Below, piece by piece: positions 52,793 to 64,000 of a DNA stretch of 64,000 nucleotides; positions within the stretch are counted from its first letter, which is position 1, and every line of letters starts with the position of its first letter. The notes beneath the pieces were generated by a model. The model had not been told where the DNA came from. It did not search any database and worked only from the letters and a program-made list of their open reading frames with translations. Source of the DNA: Megachile rotundata (taxonomy: Eukaryota; Arthropoda; Insecta; Hymenoptera; Megachilidae); the NCBI RefSeq assembly GCF_050947335.1, contig NW_027473362.1, forward strand, positions 682,001 to 746,000. Reading direction: 5' to 3'. A program made the position numbers and the translations under genes.

Positions 52793-55000
52793 GGAGATTG
52801 TATTTGGGAGATTGTATTTGGGAGATTGTAATTGTATGATTGCGATTGTATGATTGTGATTGTATGATTGTGATGTATGATTGTAATTGTATGATTATGA
52901 TTGTATGATTGCGTTTGTATGATTGAGATTGTATGATTGAGATTGTATGATTGTGATTGTATGCTTGCGATTGTATGATTATGATTGTATGATTGTGATT
53001 GTATGATTGTGATTGTATGATTGTGATTGCATGATTGTGATTGTATGATTGTGATTGCATGATTGTGATTTTATGATTGTGATTGCATGATTGTGATTGT
53101 ATGATTGTGATTGCATGATTTTGAATGTATGATTGTGATTGCATGATTGTGATTGTATGATTGTGATTGTATGATTGTGATTGTATGATTGTATTTGGGA
53201 GATTGTATTTGGGAGATTGTATTTGGGAGATTGTAATTGTATGATTGCGATTGTATGATTGTGATTGTATGATTGCGATTGTATGATTTCGATTGTATGA
53301 TTGCGATTGTATGATTGTGATGTATGATTGTAATTGTATGATTATGATTGTATGATTGTGATTGTATGATTGAGATAGTATGATTGAGATTGTACGAATG
53401 TGATAGTATGCTTGCGATTGTATGATTGTGATTGTATGATTGTGATTGTATGATTGTGACTGCATGATTTTGAATGTATGATTGTGATTGTATGATTGTG
53501 ATTGCATGATTGTGATTGTATGGTTGTGATTGCATGATTTTGAAAGTATGATTGTGATTGTATGATTGTGATTGTATGATTGTGATTGTATGATTGTGAT
53601 TGTATGATTATGATTGTATGATTGTATTTGGGAGATTGTATTTGGGAGATTGTAATTGTATGATTGCGATTGTATGATTGTGATTGTATGATTGTGATGT
53701 ATGATTGTGATTGTATGATTGTGATTGTACGATTGTGATTGTATGATTGTGATTGTATGATTGTGATTGTATGATTGTGATTGCATGATTGTGATTGTAT
53801 GATTGTGATTGCATGATTTTGAATGTATAATTGTGATTGCATGATTGTGATTGTATGATTGTGATTGTATGATTGCGATTGTATGATTGCGATTGTATGA
53901 TTGTGATGTATGATTGTAATGGTATGATTATGATTGTATGATTGTGATTGTATGATTGTGATTGTCTGATTGTGGTTGTGCGATTGTGATTGTACGATTG
54001 TGATTGTACGATTGTGATTGTATGATTATGATTGTATGATTGTGATTGTATGATTATGATTGTATGATTGTGATTGTATGATTGCGATTGTATGATTGTG
54101 ATTGTATGATTATGATTGTTTTTTTGTGATTGCATGATTGTGATTGTATGATTGTGATTGTATGATTGTGATTGTATGATTGTGATTGTATGATTGTGAT
54201 TGCATGATTGTGATTGTATGATTGTGATTGCATGATTTTGAATGTATAATTGTGATTGCATGATTGTGATTGTAGGATTGTGATTGTATGATTGTGATGT
54301 ATGATTGTAATTGTATGATTATGATTGTATGATTGTGATAGTATGATTATGATTGTATAATTGTGATTGTATGATTGCGATTGTATGATTGTGATTGTAT
54401 GATTATGATTGTATTTTTGTGATTGCATGATTGTGATTGTATGATTGTGATTGTATGATTGTGATTGCATGATTTTGAATGTATGATTGTGATTGTATGA
54501 TTGTGATTGCATGATGGTGATTGTATGGTTGTGATTGCATGATTTTGAAAGTATGATTGTGATTGTATGATTGTGATTGTATGATTGTGATTGTATGATT
54601 ATGATTGTATGATTGTATTTGGGAGATTGTATTTGGGAGATTGTAATTGTATGATTGCGATTGTATGATTGTGATTGTATGATTGTGATGTATGATTGTA
54701 ATTGTATGATTATGATTGTATGATTGTGATAGTATGATTATGATTGTATGATTGTGATTGTATGATTGCGATTGTATGATTGTGATTGTATGATTATGAT
54801 TGTATTTTTGTGATTGCATGATTGTGATTGTATGATTGTGATTGTATGATTGTGATTGCATGATTGTGATTGTATGATTGTGATTGTCTGATTGTGGTTG
54901 TGCGATTGTGATTGTACGATTGTGATTGTACGATTGTGATTGTATGATTATGATTGTATGATTGTGATTGTATGATTATGATTGTATGATTGTGATTGTA
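52793..55000 (+). repeat. Right-hand nested block, copy 2
   Basis: It starts with a three-unit GGG cluster and follows copy 1 at about 3.0 kb, then at 2,905 (TTTCGATTG 50381/53286; seven-T unit 51214/54119). Compared with copy 1, the compound cassette at about 50.25-50.37 kb is missing after the first GGG cluster at 53.19 kb. No gene is present. Confidence 0.86.
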
Positions 55001-58000
55001 TGATTGCGATTGTATGATTGTAATTGTATGATTATGATTGTATTTTTGTGATTGCATGATTGAGATTGTATGATTGTGATTGTATGATTGTGATTGTATG
55101 ATTGTGATATATGATTGTAATTGTATGATTATGATTGTATGATTGCGTTTGTATGATTGAGATTGTATGATTGAGATTGTATGATTGTGATTGTATGATT
55201 GTAATTGTATGATTATGATTGTATTTTTGTGATTGCATGATTGAGATTGTATGATTGTGATAGTATGATTATGATTGTATGATTGTGATTGTATGATTGC
55301 GATTGTATGATTGTGATTGTATGATTATGATTGTATTTTTGTGATTGCATGATTGTGATTGTATGATTGTGATTGTATGATTGTGATTGCATGATTGTGA
55401 TTGTATGATTGTGATTGTCTGATTGTGGTTGTGCGATTGTGATTGTACGATTGTGATTGTACGATTGTGATTGTATGATTATGATTGTATGATTGTGATT
55501 GTATGATTGTGATTGTATGATTGTGATTGGATGATTGTGATTGTATGATTGTGATTGTATGATTGTGATTGCATGATTGTGATTGTATGATTGTGATTGC
55601 ATGATTTTGAATGTATAATTGTGATTGCATGATTGTGATTGTATGATTGTGATTGTATGATTGTGATTGTATGATTGTATTTGGGAGATTGTATTTGGGA
55701 GATTGTATTTGGGAGATTGTAATTGTATGATTGCGATTGTATGATTGTGATTGTATGATTGCGATTGTATGATTGCGATTGTATGATTGTGATTGTATGA
55801 TTGTGATTGTATGATTGTGATTGCATGATTTTGAATGTATGATTGTGATTGTATGATTGTGATTGCATGACTGTGATTGTATGGTTGTGATTGCATGATT
55901 TTGAAAGTATGGTTGTGATTGTATGATTGCGATTGTATGATTGGGATTGTATGATTGTGATTGTATGATTGTGATAGTGTGATTGTGATTGTATGATTGT
56001 GATTGTATGATTGTGATTGTATGATTGTGATTGTATGATTGTATTTGGGAGATTGTATTTGGGAGATTGTAATTGTATGATTGCGATTGTATGATTGTGA
56101 TTGTATGATTGTGATGTATGATTGTAATTGTATGATTATGATTGTATGATTGTGATAGTATGATTGTGATTGTACGATTGTGATTGTATGATTATGATTG
56201 TATGATTGTGATTGTATGATTATGATTGTATGATTGTGATTGTATGATTGCGATTGTATGACTGTGATTGTATGGTTGTGATTGCATGATTTTGAAAGTA
56301 TGATTGTGATTGTATGATTGCGATTGTATGATTGTGATTGTATGATTGTGATTGTATGATTGTGATAGTGTGATTGTGATTGTATGATTGTGATTGTATG
56401 ATTGTGATAGTGTGATTGTGATTGTATGATTGTGATTGTATGATTGTGATTGTATGATTGTGATTGTATGATTGTATTTGGGAGATTGTATTTGGGAGAT
56501 TGTAATTGTATGATTGCGATTGTATGATTGTGATTGTATGATTGTGATTGTATGATTGTGATTGTATGATTGTGATTGTATGATTGTGATTGTATGATTG
56601 TGATTGTATGATTGTGATTGTATGATTGTGATTGCATGACTGTGATTGTATGGTTGTGATTGCATGATTTTGGAAGTATGATTGTGATTGTATGATTGCG
56701 ATTGTATGATTGTGATTGTATGATTGTGATTGTATGATTGTGATAGTGTGATTGTGATTGTATGATTGTGATTGTATGATTGTGATTGTATGATTGTGAT
56801 TGTATGATTGCATTTGGGAGATTGTATTTGGGAGATTGTAATTGTATGATTGCGATTGTATGATTGTGATTGTATGATTGTGATGTATGATTTTAATTGT
56901 ATGATTATGATTGTATGATTGTGATAGTATGATTATGATTGTATGATTGTGATTGTATGATTGCGATTGTATGATTGTGATTGTATGATTGTGATTGTAT
57001 GATTGTGATTGTATGATTGTGATTGTATGATTGTGATTGCATGATTGTGATTGTATGATTGTGATTGTGTGATTGTGATATATGATTGTAATTGTATGAT
57101 TATGATTGTATGATTGCGTTTGTATGATTGTGATTGTATGATTGTGATTGTATGATTGTGATAGTGTGATTGTGATTGTATGATTGTGATTGCATGATTT
57201 TGAATGTATGATTGTGATTGTATGATTGTGATTGCATGACTGTGATTGTATGGTTGTGATTGCATGATTTTGGAAGTATGATTGTGATTGTATGATTGCG
57301 ATTGTATGATTGTGATTGTATGATTGTGATTGTATGATTGTGATTGCATGATTTTGAATGTATGATTGTGATTGTATGATTGTGATTGCATGACTGTGAT
57401 TGTATGGTTGTGATTGCATGATTTTGGAAGTATGATTGTGATTGTATGATTGCGATTGTATGATTGTGATTGTATGATTGTGATTGTATGATTGTGATAG
57501 TGTGATTGTGATTGTATGATTGTGATTGTATGATTGTGATAGTGTGATTGTGTTTGTATGATTGTGATTGTATGATTGTATTTGGGAGATTGTATTTGGG
57601 AGATTGTAATTGTATGATTGCGATTGTATGATTGAGATTGTATGATTGTGATTGTATGCTTGCGATTGTATGATTGTATTTGGGAGATTGTATTTGGGAG
57701 ATTGTAATTGTATGATTGCGATTGTATGATTGAGATTGTATGATTGTGATTGTATGCTTGCGATTGTATGATTGTGATATATGATTGTAATTGTATGATT
57801 ATGATTGTATGATTGCGTTTGTATGATTGAGATTGTATGATTGAGATTGTATGATTGTGATTGTATGATTTTGAATGTATAATTGTGATTGCATGATTGT
57901 GATTGTATGATTGTGATTGTATGATTGTGATTGTATGATTGTATTTGGGAGATTGTATTTGGGAGATTGTATTTGGGAGATTGTAATTGTATGATTGCGA

Positions 58001-58280
58001 TTGTATGATTGTGATTGTATGATTGTGATTGTATGATTGTGATTGCATGATTGTGATTGTATGATTGTGATTGCATGATTTTGAATGTATAATTGTGATT
58101 GCATGATTGTGATTGTAGGATTGTGATTGTATGATTGTGATGTATGATTGTAATTGTATGATTATGATTGTATGATTGTGATAGTATGATTATGATTGTA
58201 TAATTGTGATTGTATGATTATGATTGTTTTTTTGTGATTGCATGATTGTGATTGTATGATTGTGATTGTATGATTGTGAT
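55001..58280 (+). repeat. Right-hand nested block extension, copy A
   Basis: It matches 59.1-60.4 kb at 4,122 (GATATA 55106/59228; CpG cassette 55416/59538; GATTGGGATT 55939/60061) and 61.79-63.43 kb at 5,157 (GGAAG unit 56672/61829; GCATTTGGG 56811/61968; seven-T unit 58227/63384). Part of it (55.7-57.0 kb) also matches 31.7-33.4 kb. No gene is present. Confidence 0.88.
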
Positions 58281-61200
58281 TGTATGATTGTGATTGTATG
58301 ATTGTGATTGCATGATTGTGATTGTATGATTGTGATTGCATGATTTTGAATGTATAATTGTGATTGCATGATTGTGATTGTAGGATTGTGATTGTATGAT
58401 TGTGATGTATGATTGTAATTGTATGATTATGATTGTATGATTGTGATAGTATGATTATGATTGTATAATTGTGATTGTATGATTGCGATTGTATGATTGT
58501 GATTGTATGATTATGATTGTATTTTTGTGATTGCATGATTGTGATTGTATGATTGTGATTGTATGATTGTGATTGCATGATTTTGAATGTATGATTGTGA
58601 TTGTATGATTGTGATTGCATGATGGTGATTGTATGGTTGTGATTGCATGATTTTGAAAGTATGATTGTGATTGTATGATTGTGATTGTATGATTGTGATT
58701 GTATGATTATGATTGTATGATTGTATTTGGGAGATTGTATTTGGGAGATTGTAATTGTATGATTGCGATTGTATGATTGTGATTGTATGATTGTGATGTA
58801 TGATTGTAATTGTATGATTATGATTGTATGATTGTGATAGTATGATTATGATTGTATGATTGTGATTGTATGATTGCGATTGTATGATTGTGATTGTATG
58901 ATTATGATTGTATTTTTGTGATTGCATGATTGTGATTGTATGATTGTGATTGTATGATTGTGATTGCATGATTGTGATTGTATGAGTGTGATTGTCTGAT
59001 TGTGGTTGTGCGATTGTGATTGTACGATTGTGATTGTACGATTGTGATTGTACGATTGTGATTGTATGATTATGATTGTATGATTGTGATTGTATGATTA
59101 TGATTGTATGATTGTGATTGTATGATTGCGATTGTATGATTGTAATTGTATGATTATGATTGTATTTTTGTGATTGCATGATTGAGATTGTATGATTGTG
59201 ATTGTATGATTGTGATTGTATGATTGTGATATATGATTGTAATTGTATGATTTTGATTGTATGATTGCGTTTGTATGATTGAGATTGTATGATTGAGATT
59301 GTATGATTGTGATTGTATGATTGTAATTGTATGATTATGATTGTATTTTTGTGATTGCATGATTGAGATTGTATGATTGTGATAGTATGATTATGATTGT
59401 ATGATTGTGATTGTATGATTGCGATTGTATGATTGTGATTGTATGATTATGATTGTATTTTTGTGATTGCATGATTGTGATTGTATGATTGTGATTGTAT
59501 GATTGTGATTGCATGATTGTGATTGTATGATTGTGATTGTCTGATTGTGGTTGTGCGATTGTGATTGTACGATTGTGATTGTACGATTGTGATTGTATGA
59601 TTATGATTGTATGATTGTGATTGTATGATTGTGATTGTATGATTGTGATTGGATGATTGTGATTGTATGATTGTGATTGTATGATTGTGATTGCATGATT
59701 GTGATTGTATGATTGTGATTGCATGATTTTGAATGTATAATTGTGATTGCATGATTGTGATTGTATGATTGTGATTGTATGATTGTGATTGTATGATTGT
59801 ATTTGGGAGATTGTATTTGGGAGATTGTATTTGGGAGATTGTAATTGTATGATTGCGATTGTATGATTGTGATTGTATGATTGCGATTGTATGATTGCGA
59901 TTGTATGATTGTGATTGTATGATTGTGATTGTATGATTGTGATTGCATGATTTTGAATGTATGATTGTGATTGTATGATTGTGATTGCATGACTGTGATT
60001 GTATGGTTGTGATTGCATGATTTTGAAAGTATGGTTGTGATTGTATGATTGCGATTGTATGATTGGGATTGTATGATTGTGATTGTATGATTGTGATAGT
60101 GTGATTGTGATTGTATGATTGTGATTGTATGATTGTGATTGTATGATTGTGATTGTATGATTGTATTTGGGAGATTGTATTTGGGAGATTGTAATTGTAT
60201 GATTGCGATTGTATGATTGTGATTGTATGATTGTGATGTATGATTGTAATTGTATGATTATGATTGTATGATTGTGATAGTATGATTGTGATTGTACGAT
60301 TGTGATTGTATGATTATGATTGTATGATTGCGATTGTATGATTGTGATTGTATGATTGTGATTGTATGATTGTGATAGTGTGATTGTGATTGTATGATTG
60401 TGATTGTATGATTGTGATAGTGTGATTGTGATTGTATGATTGTGATTGTATGATTGTGATTGTATGATTGTGATTGTATGATTGTATTTGGGAGATTGTA
60501 TTTGGGAGATTGTAATTGTATGATTGCGATTGTATGATTGTGATTGTATGATTGTGATTGTATGATTGTGATTGTATGATTGTGATTGTATGATTGTGAT
60601 TGTATGATTGTGATTGTATGATTGTGATTGTATGATTGTGATTGTATGATTGTGATTGCATGATTGTGATTGTATGATTGTGATTGCATGATTTTGAATG
60701 TATAATTGTGATTGCATGATTGTGATTGTATGATTGTGATTGTATGATTGTGATTGTATGATTGTATTTGGGAGATTGTATTTGGGAGATTGTATTTGGG
60801 AGATTGTAATTGTATGATTGCGATTGTATGATTGTGATGGTATGATTGCGATTGTATGATTGCGATTGTATGATTGTGATTGTATGATTGTGATTGTATG
60901 ATTGTGATTGCATGATTTTGAATGTATGATTGTGATTGTATGATTGTGATTGCATGACTGTGATTGTATGGTTGTGATTGCATGATTTTGAAAGTATGAT
61001 TGTGATTGTATGATTGCGATTGTATGATTGTGATTGTATGATGGTGATTGTATGATTGTGATTGTATGATTGTGATTGCATGATTGTGATTGTATGATTG
61101 TGATTGTCTGATTGTGGTTGTGCGATTGTGATTGTACGATTGTGATTGTACGATTGTGATTGTATGATTATGATTGTATGATTGTGATTGTATGATTATG

Positions 61201-63430
61201 GTTGTATGATTGTGATTGTATGATTGCGATTGTATGATTGTGATTGTATGATTATGATTGTATTTTTGTGATTGCATGATTGTGATTGTATGATTGTGAT
61301 TGTATGATTGTGATTGTATGATTGTGATTGTATGATTGTGATATATGATTGTAATTGTATGATTATGATTGTACGATTGCGCTTGTATGATTGATATTTT
61401 ATGATTGAGATTGTATGATTGTGATTGTATGATTGTGATTGTATGATTGTGATTGTATGATTGTGATTGTATGATTGTGATTGTATGATTGTGATTGCAT
61501 GATTGTGATTGTATGATTGTGATTGCATGATTTTGAATGTATAATTGTGATTGCATGATTGTGATTGTATGATTGTGATTGTATGATTGTGATGGTATGA
61601 TTGTATTTGGGAGATTGTATTTGGGAGATTGTATTTGGGAGATTGTAATTGTATGATTGCGATTGTATGATTGTGATTGTATGATTGCGATTGTATGATT
61701 GCGATTGTATGATTGTGATTGTATGATTGTGATTGTATGATTGTGATTGCATGATTTTGAATGTATGATTGTGATTGTATGATTGTGATTGCATGACTGT
61801 GATTGTATGGTTGTGATTGCATGATTTTGGAAGTATGATTGTGATTGTATGATTGCGATTGTATGATTGTGATTGTATGATTGTGATTGTATGATTGTGA
61901 TAGTGTGATTGTGATTGTATGATTGTGATTGTATGATTGTGATTGTATGATTGTGATTGTATGATTGCATTTGGGAGATTGTATTTGGGAGATTGTAATT
62001 GTATGATTGCGATTGTATGATTGTGATTGTATGATTGTGATGTATGATTTTAATTGTATGATTATGATTGTATGATTGTGATAGTATGATTATGATTGTA
62101 TGATTGTGATTGTATGATTGCGATTGTATGATTGTGATTGTATGATTGTGATTGTATGATTGTGATTGTATGATTGTGATTGTATGATTGTGATTGCATG
62201 ATTGTGATTGTATGATTGTGATTGTGTGATTGTGATATATGATTGTAATTGTATGATTATGATTGTATGATTGCGTTTGTATGATTGTGATTGTATGATT
62301 GTGATTGTATGATTGTGATAGTGTGATTGTGATTGTATGATTGTGATTGCATGATTTTGAATGTATGATTGTGATTGTATGATTGTGATTGCATGACTGT
62401 GATTGTATGGTTGTGATTGCATGATTTTGGAAGTATGATTGTGATTGTATGATTGCAAGTGTATGATTGTGATTGTATGATTGTGATTGTATGATTGTGA
62501 TTGCATGATTTTGAATGTATGATTGTGATTGTATGATTGTGATTGCATGACTGTGATTGTATGGTTGTGATTGCATGATTTTGGAAGTATGATTGTGATT
62601 GTATGATTGCGATTGTATGATTGTGATTGTATGATTGTGATTGTATGATTGTGATAGTGTGATTGTGATTGTATGATTGTGATTGTATGATTGTGATAGT
62701 GTGATTGTGTTTGTATGATTGTGATTGTATGATTGTATTTGGGAGATTGTATTTGGGAGATTGTAATTGTATGATTGCGATTGTATGATTGAGATTGTAT
62801 GATTGTGATTGTATGCTTGCGATTGTATGATTGTATTTGGGAGATTGTATTTGGGAGATTGTAATTGTATGATTGCGATTGTATGATTGAGATTGTATGA
62901 TTGTGATTGTATGCTTGCGATTGTATGATTGTGATATATGATTGTAATTGTATGATTATGATTGTATGATTGCGTTTGTATGATTGAGATTGTATGATTG
63001 AGATTGTATGATTGTGATTGTATGATTTTGAATGTATAATTGTGATTGCATGATTGTGATTGTATGATTGTGATTGTATGATTGTGATTGTATGATTGTA
63101 TTTGGGAGATTGTATTTGGGAGATTGTATTTGGGAGATTGTAATTGTATGATTGCGATTGTATGATTGTGATTGTATGATTGTGATTGTATGATTGTGAT
63201 TGCATGATTGTGATTGTATGATTGTGATTGCATGATTTTGAATGTATAATTGTGATTGCATGATTGTGATTGTAGGATTGTGATTGTATGATTGTGATGT
63301 ATGATTGTAATTGTATGATTATGATTGTATGATTGTGATAGTATGATTATGATTGTATAATTGTGATTGTATGATTATGATTGTTTTTTTGTGATTGCAT
63401 GATTGTGATTGTATGATTGTGATTGTATGA
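58281..63430 (+). repeat. Right-hand nested block, copy B with 1.0-kb insertion
   Basis: The seven-T unit at 58227 lies 4,108 bases after that at 54119. From about 59.1 to 60.4 kb the offset to copy A is 4,122, and from about 61.79 to 63.43 kb it is 5,157. The difference, 1,035 bases, is additional satellite at about 60.4-61.8 kb of the type seen at 31-41 kb (GATATATG, GTATAATTG and TTATGGTTG units, CpG cassette 61105). No gene is present. Confidence 0.85.
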
Positions 63431-64000
63431 TTGTGATATATGATTGTAATTGTATGATTATGATTGTATGATTGCGTTTGTATGATTGAGATTGTATGAT
63501 TGAGATTGTATGATTGTGATTGTATGATTGTAATTGTATGATTATGATTGTATTTTTGTGATTGCATGATTGAGATTGTATGATTGTGATAGTATGATTA
63601 TGATTGTATGATTGTGATTGTATGATTGCGATTGTATGATTGTGATTGTATGATTATGATTGTATTTTTGTGATTGCATGATTGTGATTGTATGATTGTG
63701 ATTGTATGATTGTGATTGCATGATTGTGATTGTATGATTGTGATTGTCTGATTGTGGTTGTGCGATTGTGATTGTACGATTGTGATTGTACGATTGTGAT
63801 TGTATGATTATGATTGTATGATTGTGATTGTATGATTGTGATTGTATGATTGTGATTGGATGATTGTGATTGTATGATTGTGATTGTATGATTGTGATTG
63901 CATGATTGTGATTGTATGATTGTGATTGCATGATTTTGAATGTATAATTGTGATTGCATGATTGTGATTGTATGATTGTGATTGTATGATTGTGATTGTA
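63431..64000 (+). repeat. Right-hand nested block, start of a further copy (cut by window)
   Basis: From the GATATATG unit at 63435 the order matches 59228 onward at an offset of 4,207, including the CpG cassette (59538/63745) and the TGGATGATTG unit. The window ends inside it, so the series of nested copies continues to the right. Confidence 0.85.

Larger units (their letters stand above)
1..64000 (+). repeat. 14-bp satellite DNA array spanning the whole window
   Basis: Every part of the window is made of copies of a 14-base unit, consensus TGTATGATTGTGAT, all in one orientation. Most units differ from it by zero to three bases. The unit divides into an octamer TGTATGAT and a hexamer TGTGAT sharing the TGAT ending, so it probably arose from a shorter TGAT-containing repeat (inference). 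The consensus has no C on this strand; C appears only in variant units. I found no unique sequence, transposon, tRNA-like or rRNA-like segment, and no end of the array. Arrays of this size are typical of eukaryotic heterochromatin. I do not recognise the family and cannot name the organism. A long minisatellite is an alternative label; at over 64 kb with higher-order structure, satellite is the better one. Confidence 0.98.

Noticed and set aside
60258..63233. Reverse-strand open frame of 991 codons
   Set aside because: Same cause. Its length reflects only the spacing of TTA-bearing variant units, and another long frame (62090-63205) overlaps it in a different register with the same peptide repeat.
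1..64000. His/Asn/Gln-rich repeat protein, such as an antifreeze, metal-binding or prion-like protein
   Set aside because: The peptide repeat is the same in all three reverse frames, which a selected protein would not show; no signal peptide, intron or promoter was seen.
1..64000. CRISPR array
   Set aside because: There are no unique spacers between direct repeats; the spacing is 14 bases and continuous.
1..64000. Telomeric repeat array
   Set aside because: The unit is not of the TTAGGG, TTTAGGG or TTAGG kind and has no regular G triplets except in one variant class.
1..64000. CENP-B box or alphoid-like centromeric monomer
   Set aside because: No 17-base CENP-B box pattern was found among the variants and there is no 171-base monomer. 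A centromeric location remains possible but is not supported by a motif.

Overview
The whole 64 kb is one tandem-repeat (satellite) array. No gene, RNA gene, transposon, promoter or unique sequence is visible on either strand. The basic unit is a 14-mer, TGTATGATTGTGAT on the + strand, running in the same orientation from the first base to the last. It divides into an octamer (TGTATGAT) and a related hexamer (TGTGAT). Both window edges cut through the array, so it is longer than 64 kb and its flanks are unseen. The consensus has no C on the + strand (3 A, 7 T, 4 G), so one strand is G/T-rich and the other A/C-rich. An array of this size without genes points to constitutive heterochromatin (centromeric, pericentromeric, subtelomeric or a sex/B chromosome block) of a eukaryote. 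The species and chromosomal position cannot be told from the sequence.

The array is not monotonous. A limited set of diagnostic variants marks it: TGTATTTGGGAGAT in runs of 2-5, TGTATGATTGCGAT, TGTATGAATTCGAT (carries an EcoRI site), TGCATGATTGTGAT, TGCATGATTTTGAA, TGTATTTTTGTGAT, TGTATGATTATGAT, a 13-base unit lacking one T, and a four-unit CpG-bearing cassette. Their order repeats over long distances and shows higher-order repeats and segmental duplications. Left part (1-31 kb): a 2.8 kb leader; a 7,498-base block (2764-10261) followed directly by a second, rearranged copy and then a 3.96 kb third copy up to 20161; then a 4.6 kb block (about 19770-24367) and its second copy carrying a 1.1 kb insertion (to about 29.3 kb). 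Middle (31-45.5 kb): mosaics, a clean two-copy tandem of 2,265 bases (about 37696-42225), and partial copies at offsets near 1.8, 5.7 and 6.0 kb. Then 45.5-49.8 kb: short duplications (671, 1,159 and 1,242 bases) rich in the CpG cassette. Right part (49.8-64 kb): nested copies at offsets 2,905, 4,122, 4,207 and 5,157, which also match 29-33 kb at offsets near 20.15 and 23.97 kb.

Several variants are confined to one side of about 28-32 kb, so the window joins two strata of the same satellite family. Within paired blocks the offset drifts almost only in steps of 14 bases, the mark of whole-unit gain and loss. The reverse strand shows very long open frames (up to about 1,365 codons). These are an arithmetic by-product of the repeat and are not annotated as genes.
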